DNA of 40,434 nucleotides from Brevibacillus massiliensis (GTDB taxonomy: Bacteria; Bacillota; Bacilli; Brevibacillales; Brevibacillaceae). The position numbers and the translations under genes were made by a program. Each line of letters starts with the position of its first letter. The first letter of the stretch is position 1. A model generated the notes under the pieces. It was not told the origin of the DNA. It saw only the letters and a program-made list of their open reading frames with translations, and ran no database searches. Below are positions 7,438 to 15,352 of this stretch, piece after piece. The stretch covers positions 1 through 40,434 of the forward strand of contig NZ_HE978556.1 in NCBI RefSeq assembly GCF_000311785.1, read 5' to 3'.

Positions 7438-7905
7438 TTAACCCAGATGCTCTTTGATGTATTGAAGCACTTCCTGAACGTGTTCCGCCACTTTTACCTT
7501 TGGCCAGACCTTGGCGATCTTTCCCTCTCTGTCGATAAGAAACGTGGTTCGTTCAATGCCCATGTATTCTTTTCCGTACATTTTTTTCAAAGTCCACACA
7601 CCGTAAGCCTCCGCCACCTCGTGTTCGGTATCGGCCAGCAGCAAGAACGGCAAATCATGTTTGGCAATGAACTTGTCATGGGATTTGAGGTCGTCGGGGC
7701 TCACTCCCAGTACGACCGTGTCCAATTTTTCAAATTCTGGATGGTAATCGCGGAAATCGCATGCCTCCGTGGTGCAGCCAGGCGTCATGTCCTTCGGATA
7801 GAAATACAGCACTACGTTTTTCCCCCGCAGGGAATCGAGCGAGATCATTTCGCCGTTGCTTGCCGGCAGAGTAAAAGCCGGTGCCTCTTGTCCCACTGTA
7901 ATCAT
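7438..7905 (-). CDS. bcp: Thioredoxin-dependent thiol peroxidase, Bcp/PrxQ type
   Basis: This 155-residue peroxiredoxin reduces hydrogen and alkyl hydroperoxides. The motif PGCTTEAC has the peroxidatic Cys44 and a second cysteine five residues later (Cys49), the classic atypical 2-Cys PrxQ arrangement. It equals YgaF in the B. subtilis yga cluster. The ATG at 7905 follows AGGAAGGG at 8 nt; the in-frame ATG at 7926 has no such site. It leads a likely four-gene operon ending at the terminator at 4943-4981, although no strong promoter could be assigned upstream. PerR control is possible but no clear Per box is seen here. Confidence 0.94.
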   Translation of the reverse strand: MITVGQEAPAFTLPASNGEMISLDSLRGKNVVLYFYPKDMTPGCTTEACDFRDYHPEFEKLDTVVLGVSPDDLKSHDKFIAKHDLPFLLLADTEHEVAEAYGVWTLKKMYGKEYMGIERTTFLIDREGKIAKVWPKVKVAEHVQEVLQYIKEHLG

Positions 7906-8091
7906 GTACAATCCCTTCCTTCGCATAACGTTGTTGTCTTATTTTAACAAAAGTTTGTCTGTCTCGAAAGTAAGCCGGATGTTCTCAACTTCTTCATTGC
8001 GCTTTACCCGTTTAAAAGGGTACAATGAAAAATAAAAAAATGTAAACGAATTTAAAAAATAAGCACTTCTTAACAACTGTGCGTAAAACGG

Positions 8092-8736
8092 ATGGTGAAT
8101 GAATACGTGAAAGAGTTTTTATACGTGTCGGATCCGGAAGCCCTCAAGTCGCTGGCGATCCCGGAGCGAGTCAAGATCCTGGAGCTGTTCGAAGATTTAG
8201 AACCACGGACAGCCAAGCAAATTGCTACGGAACTGGGGGAGAACGCCGCCAGGCTCCACTACCATGTAAAAGAACTGCTGCGTGTGGGTCTGCTCGAACA
8301 GGTGGACACCAGGATAAAAGGGTCGATTATTGAAAAATACTACCAGCCAGTAGCGAAAGTCATACAGGTAAACCTGCGGGTCATGATTGAAGAGAACGCG
8401 CAGCAGCTGGGTGATGTGATGCTCTCACCGATCCGCACGACGGAAAAAGACTTGCTGAGGACGATCAATCGTTTCGTCGCAAGCGATGTTGACGTGCGCA
8501 AGGAGTATTCCGACACCTTTGCCTTTGACGTAGGCGAGCTTTATTTAACCAAAGAAGAGCGCAACCAGATCATCGCAGAAATCGGCCAAATTTTGGACAA
8601 GTACAAGGAATTGAAGAGCGGGGAAGGCAGACGCAAATTCAAGTACCTGAACATCCTGTTCCCTTTGGCGGCAGCCGACCCGGCGGAAGAGAAGCAGTTT
8701 GCGGACCTGTCCCAGCCGCAAAGAGCCGTCAAGTAA
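8092..8736 (+). CDS. ArsR-like winged-helix transcriptional regulator
   Basis: This is a 214-residue DNA-binding protein. Residues about 18-85 form a winged helix of the ArsR/HTH_20 type, with TAKQIATELGENAARLHYHV as the recognition part. The C-terminal 120 residues are helical and rich in charge, with no Cys-rich metal site, so it is unlikely to be a classical metal sensor. The ATG at 8092 has only a poor ribosome site. Upstream, ACCC-N8-GGGT overlaps a possible -10 (TACAAT) and may be its operator. It is monocistronic and convergent with ribU, sharing a terminator. No target can be deduced. Confidence 0.75.
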   Translation: MVNEYVKEFLYVSDPEALKSLAIPERVKILELFEDLEPRTAKQIATELGENAARLHYHVKELLRVGLLEQVDTRIKGSIIEKYYQPVAKVIQVNLRVMIEENAQQLGDVMLSPIRTTEKDLLRTINRFVASDVDVRKEYSDTFAFDVGELYLTKEERNQIIAEIGQILDKYKELKSGEGRRKFKYLNILFPLAAADPAEEKQFADLSQPQRAVK

Positions 8737-8751
8737 AGCCGGTCACAGATG

Positions 8752-8795
8752 AAAAGGAAGGGGAGAAGCCTATCGCGGTTGCTCCCCTTCCTTTT
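8752..8795. terminator. Bidirectional terminator between the regulator and ribU
   Basis: Arms AAAAGGAAGGGGAG (8752-8765) and CTCCCCTTCCTTTT (8782-8795) are perfectly complementary over 14 bp, with T-rich flanks both ways. The ribU stop codon overlaps the right arm. Confidence 0.85.
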
Positions 8796-9396
8796 ATTTG
8801 GCCCGAAGGTGCGGCATGACCTTCATCATGATCGGTGCGGCAATGAGCGCGATCACGATCCCTTTTATTACGTTAAACGGGGCAATCCCGTAGATGATTA
8901 GTGACCATAAGCTGTTCATGTGGAAATTGGCAAGCAGGTCGGGTACCGACATGTTGTAGAGCACGGCATAAGCGGGAATTAGCAGATAGTAGTTGGCAAC
9001 CGACATGATGACCGTCATCAGCAGGGTTCCCAGCGACAATCCGAGGGCAAACCCGGCTTTGCTGCCGCGCCTGCGGTACACCCAGACCGCAGCCAGAATA
9101 AAGCTGGAACCTGCAAGAAAGTTGGCCAGTTCTCCGATCAAAAGCCCATCGGTATTTTTTAACAGAAGGTGCAGAACATTCTTGATCAACTCAATTGTCA
9201 GACCGGCCGCCGGTCCGAACACAAGTCCGCCGAGCAAGCCGGGCAGCGTGCTGAGGTCCAGCTTCAGGAAAGAGGGAAACAAAGGCACTTGAAACTCTAG
9301 GTACATCAAGACAAAAGCGACTGCGGACAGCAAGGATATGAAGACCAACCGCTTGGTCTGCATCATCTGCTGCGGATAAAGCTGTTGTTGCTGCAT
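8794..9396 (-). CDS. ribU: ECF transporter riboflavin-binding subunit RibU
   Basis: This 200-residue integral membrane protein has about six hydrophobic segments. The region VPLFPSFLKLDLSTLPGLLG followed by FGPAAGLTIELIKNVLHL is characteristic of RibU S-components, which capture riboflavin and dock on the shared EcfA/A'/T energising module. That module is not encoded nearby. The ATG at 9396 follows GAGGAG at 8 nt. The transcript begins at a good promoter (9791-9819) and carries an FMN riboswitch (9631-9768) and a terminator (9471-9506), so uptake should be shut off when FMN is plentiful. Confidence 0.93.
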   Translation of the reverse strand: MQQQQLYPQQMMQTKRLVFISLLSAVAFVLMYLEFQVPLFPSFLKLDLSTLPGLLGGLVFGPAAGLTIELIKNVLHLLLKNTDGLLIGELANFLAGSSFILAAVWVYRRRGSKAGFALGLSLGTLLMTVIMSVANYYLLIPAYAVLYNMSVPDLLANFHMNSLWSLIIYGIAPFNVIKGIVIALIAAPIMMKVMPHLRAK

Positions 9397-9470
9397 GCGA
9401 CCATCTCCTCATCGTCTTTTTCCTTCTGAGGAATGGCAACAGCATCGTTCAGACGGCCTACTGTCGAATG

Positions 9471-9506
9471 CAAAAAGCCCTGAAGACAAAAATTCGTCTC
9501 CAGGGC
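9471..9506 (-). terminator. Riboswitch-controlled terminator upstream of ribU
   Basis: On the minus strand GCCCTGGAGAC and its complement GTCTTCAGGGC (arms within 9477-9506) are followed by TTTTTG. It lies between the FMN aptamer and the ribU start, as expected for the expression platform that ends transcription when FMN is bound. Confidence 0.8.
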
Positions 9507-9630
9507 ACGCACGACCTCTCTTGACTGCGACTGCACGGCAAGCCAAAGGTCTGCCTTTCCAGGCCAGCCCCACTGCTCCCATGCCATTCGCACGAGAAAA
9601 CAAGCACGTCAACGAACGCACTGTCGTCAT

Positions 9631-9768
9631 CCTTCTCCCATCCAGACTGTACTGTCGGCCCTGGATTCGCACCAGATCCTGCACCCTGCCGCTTGCCGCG
9701 GTCGAGGGGCTCGCGGGCTTACACCTGAGTGATCACCGCCGGTCGGGAATTTCACCCTGCCCCGAAGG
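9631..9768 (-). promoter_or_regulatory. FMN riboswitch (RFN element)
   Basis: The minus strand starts at CCTTCGGGGCAGGGTGAAAT and ends in CAGTCTGGATGGGAGAAGG, with the internal conserved blocks CCGACCGGCGGT and CGAGCCC and the GGTGCGAATCC segment. These are the hallmark strands of the FMN aptamer; both ends pair as the P1 stem. It precedes the riboflavin transporter gene on the same transcript. Confidence 0.95.
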
Positions 9769-9790
9769 AATGTTTAGTTATACGAAAATC

Positions 9791-9819
9791 ATTATAAGGC
9801 TCCGCCGAGTTTTTGGCAA
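9791..9819 (-). promoter_or_regulatory. Sigma-A promoter of the ribU transcript
   Basis: The minus strand has -35 TTGCCA (9814-9819), a 17-bp spacer and a consensus -10 TATAAT (9791-9796), about 20 bp before the FMN aptamer begins. Confidence 0.8.
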
Positions 9820-9841
9820 GGGAAGAGAGTGCTGCTGCCGT

Positions 9842-10630
9842 CTACGAACCTGCTCCCTGGTATTTTTTTACTCCCCAGTTCCACACCGACAAGCCGATCG
9901 CGAAGAAAACGACGCCGATCACAGGTGTCAGCATGGTATAGGTGTACCACATTTCCTTGCGCAAAAAGTAGGCGGCCGGATAAGTCCCGACGAACGCAAA
10001 GGGCAAAATCCAGGTCAGCGTAATGCGAATCGCCTTGTTGTACACATCGACCGGGTAGCGGCCATAGTTTTGAATATTGTAGATCATCGGCGAGATGCCG
10101 GTCCGCGAATCAGAGAAAAAGCTGATCGCAGCGATGCCTGTGTAAACCCCCGCATAGACGAGCGTGCTGCTGATGACGAGCAGGATAAACAGCGGGATGT
10201 CGTACCAGGCGAACGACAAGTGCAGACGGATCGCAGCATAGCCCATGATCAAGAGTCCGGTGATGACGCCGAAGATCCGATCGGGCGCCATGGATTCCAG
10301 GCAGACCTGGGCCAGATTGTGCACCGGACGGGTAAGGATGCGGTCCATTTCTCCGCGGATAATGTAGCGTTCGTTAAAGTCCCAAAACCCGAAAAACATG
10401 GAGAACAGCGCAAACGGGATAAGAAAATAGCCGTAAATGAAGATGATTTCGTCCCGGCTCCAATCCTTCAGCAAAGAGACATGCTGAAAGACGACCACGA
10501 TAAACACCAGATTGATTAACTCGGAGACCAGGTTGGAGAGAAAATCCCCCACAAAGTCGGCCCGATACGCCAAGCGCGTCTTGAAATACTGGCTGAGGTA
10601 ATCGCTGAACAAACGGATGATCTGTCTCAT
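9842..10630 (-). CDS. ABC-2 type exporter permease (second membrane subunit)
   Basis: This is a 262-residue membrane protein with about six hydrophobic segments, of the ABC-2 permease group exemplified by COG3694/COG4587. The ATG at 10630 has an ideal AAGGAGG and lies 2 bp after the stop of the other permease; in-frame codons further upstream lie inside that gene. It is the last gene of the operon ATPase-permease-permease. The two permeases are dissimilar enough to form a heterodimer with one ATPase. The exported compound is unknown; relatives are often annotated as antibiotic or lipid exporters. Confidence 0.85.
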   Translation of the reverse strand: MRQIIRLFSDYLSQYFKTRLAYRADFVGDFLSNLVSELINLVFIVVVFQHVSLLKDWSRDEIIFIYGYFLIPFALFSMFFGFWDFNERYIIRGEMDRILTRPVHNLAQVCLESMAPDRIFGVITGLLIMGYAAIRLHLSFAWYDIPLFILLVISSTLVYAGVYTGIAAISFFSDSRTGISPMIYNIQNYGRYPVDVYNKAIRITLTWILPFAFVGTYPAAYFLRKEMWYTYTMLTPVIGVVFFAIGLSVWNWGVKKYQGAGS

Positions 10631-10632
10631 CA

Positions 10633-11427
10633 CTAACCTCCTTGCACCACGAGGTTGCGTCGTGCGCGGCGCCACAACAGGGTAATCGGCAGGTACAGGA
10701 TCGCGATCCAGGCGAACTGCAGCCAGAGCACACCTGCCACATCACTCATGGCAATGGCGCCGGAAAAGATTTTGCTCGGATAGTAGTTGATCACCTGAAA
10801 CGGCAGGAAGCCCATCAGGGTCTGCGCCCAGACGGGAAAAAAGCTGATCGGCAAAATCAGGCCCGACAAAAGGTCGACAACCACCCGTTTGGCCCGCATC
10901 ATGCCCTCGTTGCGAAACAGGAAAAAGGTCAGGATGCCCGTCAGCAGGTTAATCTGCGTATTGATGATAAAGGCCATTATCAAGCTGAGCAAATAGACGC
11001 CCCAGTGCCCAAGTGTCGGCGGAAAGTGAATCGGCAGAATCAAGCCGGCCAGAATCATGCCCGGAACGGCAAAAAACAGCATGCGAAACATCCCTTCGCC
11101 AAGGGCCTGGGCCAGTTTTACCGACAGGTAGTTGTAGGGGCGGATCAGCTCGATGGCCACTTTCCCTTCGCGGACCTCCTGGGCGATCTCCTGGTCGATG
11201 TTGTTAAAGTAAAACGCCCGCGACATCCAGGCGATCGCGACGTATACCGTCATCTGTTCCGCCGTCATGCCTCCGAGGCTCTGCTGATCGCCGTAGATCG
11301 CTCCCCACAAAAAGTAGTACGCCCCGATATTGATTCCGTAAATGATGATCCCGCTGTAGTAGTTCACCCGGTACGCCAGCATCGTCAAAAAGCGGATGCG
11401 AATCAGTTCTGCATACAATTTAGCCAT
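10633..11427 (-). CDS. ABC-2 type exporter permease (first membrane subunit)
   Basis: This is a 264-residue protein with about six membrane segments, of the ABC-2 permease superfamily. The coordinate uses ATG at 11427, preceded by GAGG inside the ATPase gene; the ATPase stop is at 11420, so the genes overlap by 8 bp, pointing to coupled translation. A TTG three codons upstream (11436) is also possible. Its gene position between the ATPase and the second permease supports a three-subunit exporter. Confidence 0.85.
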   Translation of the reverse strand: MAKLYAELIRIRFLTMLAYRVNYYSGIIIYGINIGAYYFLWGAIYGDQQSLGGMTAEQMTVYVAIAWMSRAFYFNNIDQEIAQEVREGKVAIELIRPYNYLSVKLAQALGEGMFRMLFFAVPGMILAGLILPIHFPPTLGHWGVYLLSLIMAFIINTQINLLTGILTFFLFRNEGMMRAKRVVVDLLSGLILPISFFPVWAQTLMGFLPFQVINYYPSKIFSGAIAMSDVAGVLWLQFAWIAILYLPITLLWRRARRNLVVQGG

Positions 11428-12430
11428 TGACCGCAACCTCGCTGTCGACCGAGTAAATATTGCGGACGATGTCCTCCGTGCTCGACTCCATCACCTTCAC
11501 ATCGCTTACCTCATAAGAGGCCATGACGGAAGACAGCACGAGCGGCAGCATTTCCCTGCTGCGCTGCAGCTTGACCCGGACAGCGTATTCGTTTTCCGCA
11601 AACAGCTCGCACGGATACTCGCCAAGCAGGCCGCGAAGCTCCGCCACGGGAATGCGTTGTTTGAATTGAAATGCGATCTCGGTTCCGTTGCCCCACTTTT
11701 CCTTTAAATCGCTCAGCATGCCGTCAAAAATCAGTTTTCCCTGGTCCATCACGATCACACGCTTGCACAGGGCCTCGATGTCAGACACGTCATGGGTGGT
11801 AAGCAGAATCGTCGTCCGCTCCGACTCGTTCAGGTTGCGCAAAAACTCCCGGATTTTCTGTTTCACCAGCACATCCAGCCCCACCGTCGGCTCGTCGAGA
11901 AACAACAGTTTGGGCTTGTGGATCAAGGATGCCGCGATCTCGCAGCGCATCCGCTGGCCCAGGCTGAGCTTGCGGACAGGCTGGTGGATAAACCCGCCGA
12001 TGTCCAGCTCTTCAACCAGGCGATCCAGCCAGCGTTTCCCGTCCTCCCCCTCTACTTTGTACACACGCTGAAGCAGGCGAAACGACTCCGTCGGCGAGAG
12101 GTCCCACCACAGTTGGGAGCGCTGGCCGAAGACCACGCCGATGGACTTGACGTAATCCTCGCGCTGCTTGTACGGAACGAAGCCGTTGATGGTGATTTCT
12201 CCATCCGTCGGCGTCAGGATCCCGGTCATCATCTTGATGGTCGTCGATTTGCCCGCTCCATTCTCGCCGATCAGGGCAAAAAATTCGCCTTCTTCCACCT
12301 GGAAGGAGACGCCGTCGACTGCTTTTACTGTTTTATATTGGCGATTGAACAAGTCGCGAAAAGCTCCCGCTAACCCGGATCGCGCCTGATGAATGCGAAA
12401 AACCTTTTGCAGCTGGCTGACTTTGATCAT
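11420..12430 (-). CDS. ABC-2 exporter ATP-binding protein (COG4586 type)
   Basis: This 336-residue ATPase drives the two permeases encoded downstream. Walker A is GENGAGKST, the Q-loop is in VFGQRSQLWWDL, the signature is KLSLGQRMR, and Walker B is LLFLDEPTVGLD followed by the switch His in LLTTHD. QRSQLWWDL is typical of the COG4586 group, found with COG4587 and COG3694 permeases. A C-terminal extension of about 90 residues after the ATPase domain probably contacts the membrane subunits. The start may be ATG 12430 or the adjacent GTG 12433; both lie suitably behind AAGGA. No regulator gene is adjacent. Confidence 0.92.
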   Translation of the reverse strand: MIKVSQLQKVFRIHQARSGLAGAFRDLFNRQYKTVKAVDGVSFQVEEGEFFALIGENGAGKSTTIKMMTGILTPTDGEITINGFVPYKQREDYVKSIGVVFGQRSQLWWDLSPTESFRLLQRVYKVEGEDGKRWLDRLVEELDIGGFIHQPVRKLSLGQRMRCEIAASLIHKPKLLFLDEPTVGLDVLVKQKIREFLRNLNESERTTILLTTHDVSDIEALCKRVIVMDQGKLIFDGMLSDLKEKWGNGTEIAFQFKQRIPVAELRGLLGEYPCELFAENEYAVRVKLQRSREMLPLVLSSVMASYEVSDVKVMESSTEDIVRNIYSVDSEVAVNG

Positions 12431-12521
12431 CACTGCACGTCCTTTTCTGTGTGATTTTATGTGAATCCATTAGCTAGTGTATATGAGTACGATCATTTCT
12501 GCAAAATTGAATGTGCAGGAA

Positions 12522-12556
12522 AAAAAGAAAAAACAACCGCCCGGCACCCCAGGCGG
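12522..12556 (-). terminator. Rho-independent terminator behind the DUF4367 fragment
   Basis: Minus-strand arms CCGCC/GGCGG (12552-12556 and 12537-12541) are followed by TTGTTTTTTC and more T. It sits directly after the stop of the DUF4367 remnant. Confidence 0.6.
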
Positions 12557-12560
12557 CTAT

Positions 12561-12836
12561 TCACCCGATCGATTTCATCGAAGTGACTGCCTTCTCCATT
12601 TCTTCCAGGTCAAGCGCGCCCTGTAATACATAGGTTACGCCGCCGTCCTGCCAGGCCGAAGAGTTTTCCAACTCCTTGGTCACACTGCCGCCATCCTTGA
12701 CTTGGCTCGCTTCGATCTTGTACGTTTCCTGCTGTTTGTAATCGTTATCTTCCGTCTGCACTACGCGAAAATGGAAGATTTCCTGCCAAGCAGCGATTGC
12801 CCATGCCTTCGCCTGCGGGGAACCGCTCCCTCCCTG
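12561..12836 (-). pseudogene. 5'-truncated DUF4367 protein fragment
   Basis: About 85 codons encode the C-terminal end of a DUF4367 domain, seen as [12 protein letters not shown] followed by LDLEEMEKAVTSMK, which in intact proteins forms an extracytoplasmic lipoprotein-sorting-like domain often linked to anti-sigma factors. The reading frame continues upstream only as antisense of hemL, with no suitable start codon near the boundary, so the 5' part is missing. Its own terminator survives just downstream. The break lies about 55 bp before the hemL start, so the loss may have replaced the original hemL upstream region. Confidence 0.6.
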
Positions 12837-12890
12837 CCAAAGTGTGTTATGATAAGGAATGAATTTTTTGAAGGAAATGGGGAATGCAAA

Positions 12891-14186
12891 ATGAATCGTG
12901 AACGGTCTGCCCGGCTGCATGAGGAGGCCTTGGAAGTGATCGTCGGCGGGGTGAACAGCCCGTCCCGCTCGTTTAAAGCAGTGGGCGGCGGCGCCCCGGT
13001 CGTGATGGAAAAGGCAAACGGCGCCTATTTCTGGGATGTGGACGGCAACCGCTACATAGATTACCTGGCCGCGTATGGCCCGATTATCACCGGGCACGCT
13101 CATCCGCACATTACAAAAGCGATCACGCGGGCGGCGGAAAACGGCACACTGTACGGCACACCCACCCCGTGGGAGATACAGTTTGCCCGGATGATCAGGG
13201 AAGCGATTCCCTCGATGGAGCGCATCCGCTTTAACAATTCCGGCACAGAAGCCGTGATGACCTGCATCCGTGTCGCCCGCGCCTACACCGGACGAACCAA
13301 GATCATGAAATTCGCCGGCTGTTACCACGGTCACTCCGACCTCGTCCTCGTTGCCGCCGGCTCCGGCCCGTCGACGCTGGGAATACCGGACAGCGCCGGC
13401 ATCCCGCAGAGCATCGCCGACGAAGTGATCACCGTGCCGTTTAACGACGCAGAAGCTTTTGCCGATGCGGTCAAACGCTGGGGCAGCGAAACGGCAGCGG
13501 TGCTGGTGGAACCGATCGTCGGCAATTTCGGGATCGTCAGTCCCCGCCCCGGCTTTCTCGAGGCCGTAAACCGCATCGCCCACGAAGCAGGCATGCTGGT
13601 CGTATACGATGAAGTCATCACCGGATTCCGCTTCTGCTACGGAGGAGCGCAAAACCTGCTGGGTGTAGAACCCGATCTGACGGCATTAGGGAAAATCATC
13701 GGCGGCGGCCTGCCGATCGGCGCCTATGGCGGACGGCGCGAGATTATGGAGCAGGTAGCGCCGCTGGGGCCCGCTTACCAAGCGGGAACGATGTCCGGCA
13801 ACCCTGCCTCTATCCTGGCCGGGATCGCCTGCCTGGAAGTTCTGGGGCAGCCTGGCGTATATGAGGAGCTGGACCGGCTGGGCGGGCTGCTCGAGCAGGG
13901 GATCAGGGCTGCTGCCCAGCGATACGGAGTCGAGATTCAACTCAATCGGCTCAAAGGAGCGCTGGCGGTGTACTTCACGGATCAGCCCGTGATCGATTAC
14001 GACGGGGCGCAAAATGCCGACGGAGAACTCTTTGCCCGCTTCTTCCGCCTGATGCTTGACGAAGGCATCTGTCTGGCCCCTTCCAAGTACGAGGCGTGGT
14101 TCATCACGACGGCTCATACCGAAGCGGACATCCAAGCGACGATCGCCGCCGTGGAGCGTTCGTTCCAAAAATTACAGCAAGGGTAA
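12891..14186 (+). CDS. hemL: Glutamate-1-semialdehyde 2,1-aminomutase
   Basis: This 431-residue PLP enzyme isomerises glutamate-1-semialdehyde to 5-aminolevulinate in the C5 haem pathway. The N-terminus [13 protein letters not shown] is the family signature, and [16 protein letters not shown] holds the PLP-binding Lys. FNNSGTEA and [10 protein letters not shown] are the usual cofactor contacts. The ATG at 12891 follows GGGGA; a longer in-frame opening from 12702 is antisense to the DUF4367 fragment and is not used. The cluster context (bcp, YgaD, YgaC) equals B. subtilis gsaB, the second copy, so this is probably the gsaB paralogue rather than the one in the hem operon. Confidence 0.95.
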   Translation: MNRERSARLHEEALEVIVGGVNSPSRSFKAVGGGAPVVMEKANGAYFWDVDGNRYIDYLAAYGPIITGHAHPHITKAITRAAENGTLYGTPTPWEIQFARMIREAIPSMERIRFNNSGTEAVMTCIRVARAYTGRTKIMKFAGCYHGHSDLVLVAAGSGPSTLGIPDSAGIPQSIADEVITVPFNDAEAFADAVKRWGSETAAVLVEPIVGNFGIVSPRPGFLEAVNRIAHEAGMLVVYDEVITGFRFCYGGAQNLLGVEPDLTALGKIIGGGLPIGAYGGRREIMEQVAPLGPAYQAGTMSGNPASILAGIACLEVLGQPGVYEELDRLGGLLEQGIRAAAQRYGVEIQLNRLKGALAVYFTDQPVIDYDGAQNADGELFARFFRLMLDEGICLAPSKYEAWFITTAHTEADIQATIAAVERSFQKLQQG

Positions 14187-14253
14187 CCGCCGCTTGCGGC
14201 CATACTATCAATGACGCCGCACAAGCGCAAATACGCGTCGCGGGAGGTACCCC

Positions 14254-14394
14254 ATGTCCAAAGGCGAAAAAACGTATCCGCAAGCACCAGAGAAGACCTT
14301 GGATCCGAAGATGAGTTCGAAAATGATGGAGGTTGTCGGGTTTCAACACCCGCGTTTGACAGAGCACCACAAAACGCAGCAGCACGACCGTTAG
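14254..14394 (+). CDS. Small hydrophilic protein, 46 residues
   Basis: An ATG at 14254 with GGGAGG at 6 nt opens 46 codons: MSKGEKTYPQAPEKTLDP, then a Met/Lys stretch, ending with a His/Gln-rich tail TEHHKTQQHDR. A terminator follows 15 bp later. There is no hydrophobic segment. I do not recognise the family; size and composition recall small spore or stress proteins of Bacillales, but that is only a resemblance. The good ribosome site and the terminator make it a likely real gene, perhaps co-transcribed with hemL. Confidence 0.6.
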   Translation: MSKGEKTYPQAPEKTLDPKMSSKMMEVVGFQHPRLTEHHKTQQHDR

Positions 14395-14409
14395 GATGCC
14401 TGCATCAAG

Positions 14410-14452
14410 AAACAGGAGTCTTTCCCGACACGGGAGTGCTCCTGTTTTCCTT
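14410..14452 (+). terminator. Rho-independent terminator after the 46-residue ORF
   Basis: Arms AAACAGGAG (14410-14418) and CTCCTGTTT (14439-14447) with an inner TCCCG/CGGGA extension, followed by a T-rich run. Confidence 0.8.
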
Positions 14453-14601
14453 TTCACAAGTTGAACAAAAAATCTTTCAAATAAGATGAAACTTATATGT
14501 TGTTTTCGCGTATTATTGATTGTGTGGGACTACCCCGGAGAACTTTTGTTTGCCATTTCATGCTGGATACAAGATAGATTGAGGACGAGGAGTTGATTTG
14601 T

Positions 14602-15285
14602 ATGTTTTTCCACCCGATGGACTTTCTGATTCTCATTGCCTTCGGGCTCTCGCTCTGGGCGCAATTTCGGGTCAATTCGACGTTTAACCGGTTTGCCGAG
14701 GTCCCCGTATCGACCGGCCTGACCGGCGCCGAAGCGGCCCGCAGGATGCTGGATGCGAACGGTCTCGGCCACATTCCGATCGAGCATATCCCCGGTACGC
14801 TGACAGACCACTACGATCCGATTTCCAAGACGGTTCGCCTGTCAGATCCGGTATTCTCCGGCAGTTCCATTTCTGCCGTATCGGTCGCCTGCCACGAGGT
14901 GGGTCACGCGATCCAGCACAAAGTGGCATACCCGATGCTGGTGGCCAGACACTACATCTTCCCCGTGGTCAATTTTGCCTCGGGCGTGGCTCCCATCCTG
15001 TTGATCGCCGGATTTTTGATGCACTGGATGAATCTGGTGCTGCTCGGCATTATCTTCTTTAGTGCCGCAGTCGCCTTCCAGCTCATCACGCTGCCGGTGG
15101 AATTTAACGCCAGCAGCCGGGCGCGGACGCTGATGGTACAGATGGGCTTTATCCGCAACGCTGAAGAAGAGGGTGTCGGCAAAGTGTTAAACGCCGCGGC
15201 GCTCACGTACGTAGCAGCAGCATTGATCTCCGTATTGCAGCTGCTGAAGTTCGTGATGATTTTCGCCAACTCGAGGGATGAATAA
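14602..15285 (+). CDS. yugP: YugP-type membrane zinc metallopeptidase
   Basis: This is a 227-residue protein with a short N-terminal hydrophobic segment (about 6-20), a soluble part carrying the zinc motif HEVGHAI (about 99-105), then three strongly hydrophobic segments (about 120-160 and 200-222). This is the arrangement of the neutral zinc metallopeptidase family Zn_peptidase_2 (YugP). NASSRARTLM is a conserved block between the last helices. The ATG at 14602 is chosen over TTG at 14593 because the GAGGAG would overlap the latter. Its substrates are unknown. It is followed by a terminator and convergent MFS gene. Confidence 0.88.
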   Translation: MFFHPMDFLILIAFGLSLWAQFRVNSTFNRFAEVPVSTGLTGAEAARRMLDANGLGHIPIEHIPGTLTDHYDPISKTVRLSDPVFSGSSISAVSVACHEVGHAIQHKVAYPMLVARHYIFPVVNFASGVAPILLIAGFLMHWMNLVLLGIIFFSAAVAFQLITLPVEFNASSRARTLMVQMGFIRNAEEEGVGKVLNAAALTYVAAALISVLQLLKFVMIFANSRDE

Positions 15286-15305
15286 CAGAAAGGTTTGACC
15301 GGCTC

Positions 15306-15335
15306 GGCCCGCTCATGGGTACGGGCCTTTCCTTT
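15306..15335 (+). terminator. Rho-independent terminator of yugP
   Basis: Arms GGCCCG (15306-15311) and CGGGCC (15322-15327) are followed by TTTCCTTTTG. It separates convergent yugP and the MFS gene. Confidence 0.7.
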
Positions 15336-15352
15336 TGTATTGTGCCTACAGC

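Noticed and set aside
9395-10519. 374-codon plus-strand open frame
   Set aside because: It covers the FMN riboswitch and is antisense to the ABC-2 permease; its composition (many Arg, His, Pro) is that of a shadow frame in GC-rich DNA.
10642-11430. 262-codon plus-strand open frame
   Set aside because: Antisense to the other ABC-2 permease; rich in His, Gln and Arg with no domain signature.
12837-13652. Long minus-strand open frame (to 13652) continuous with the DUF4367 fragment
   Set aside because: This part is exactly antisense to hemL, whose family match is certain; only the 12561-12836 part shows a domain signature.
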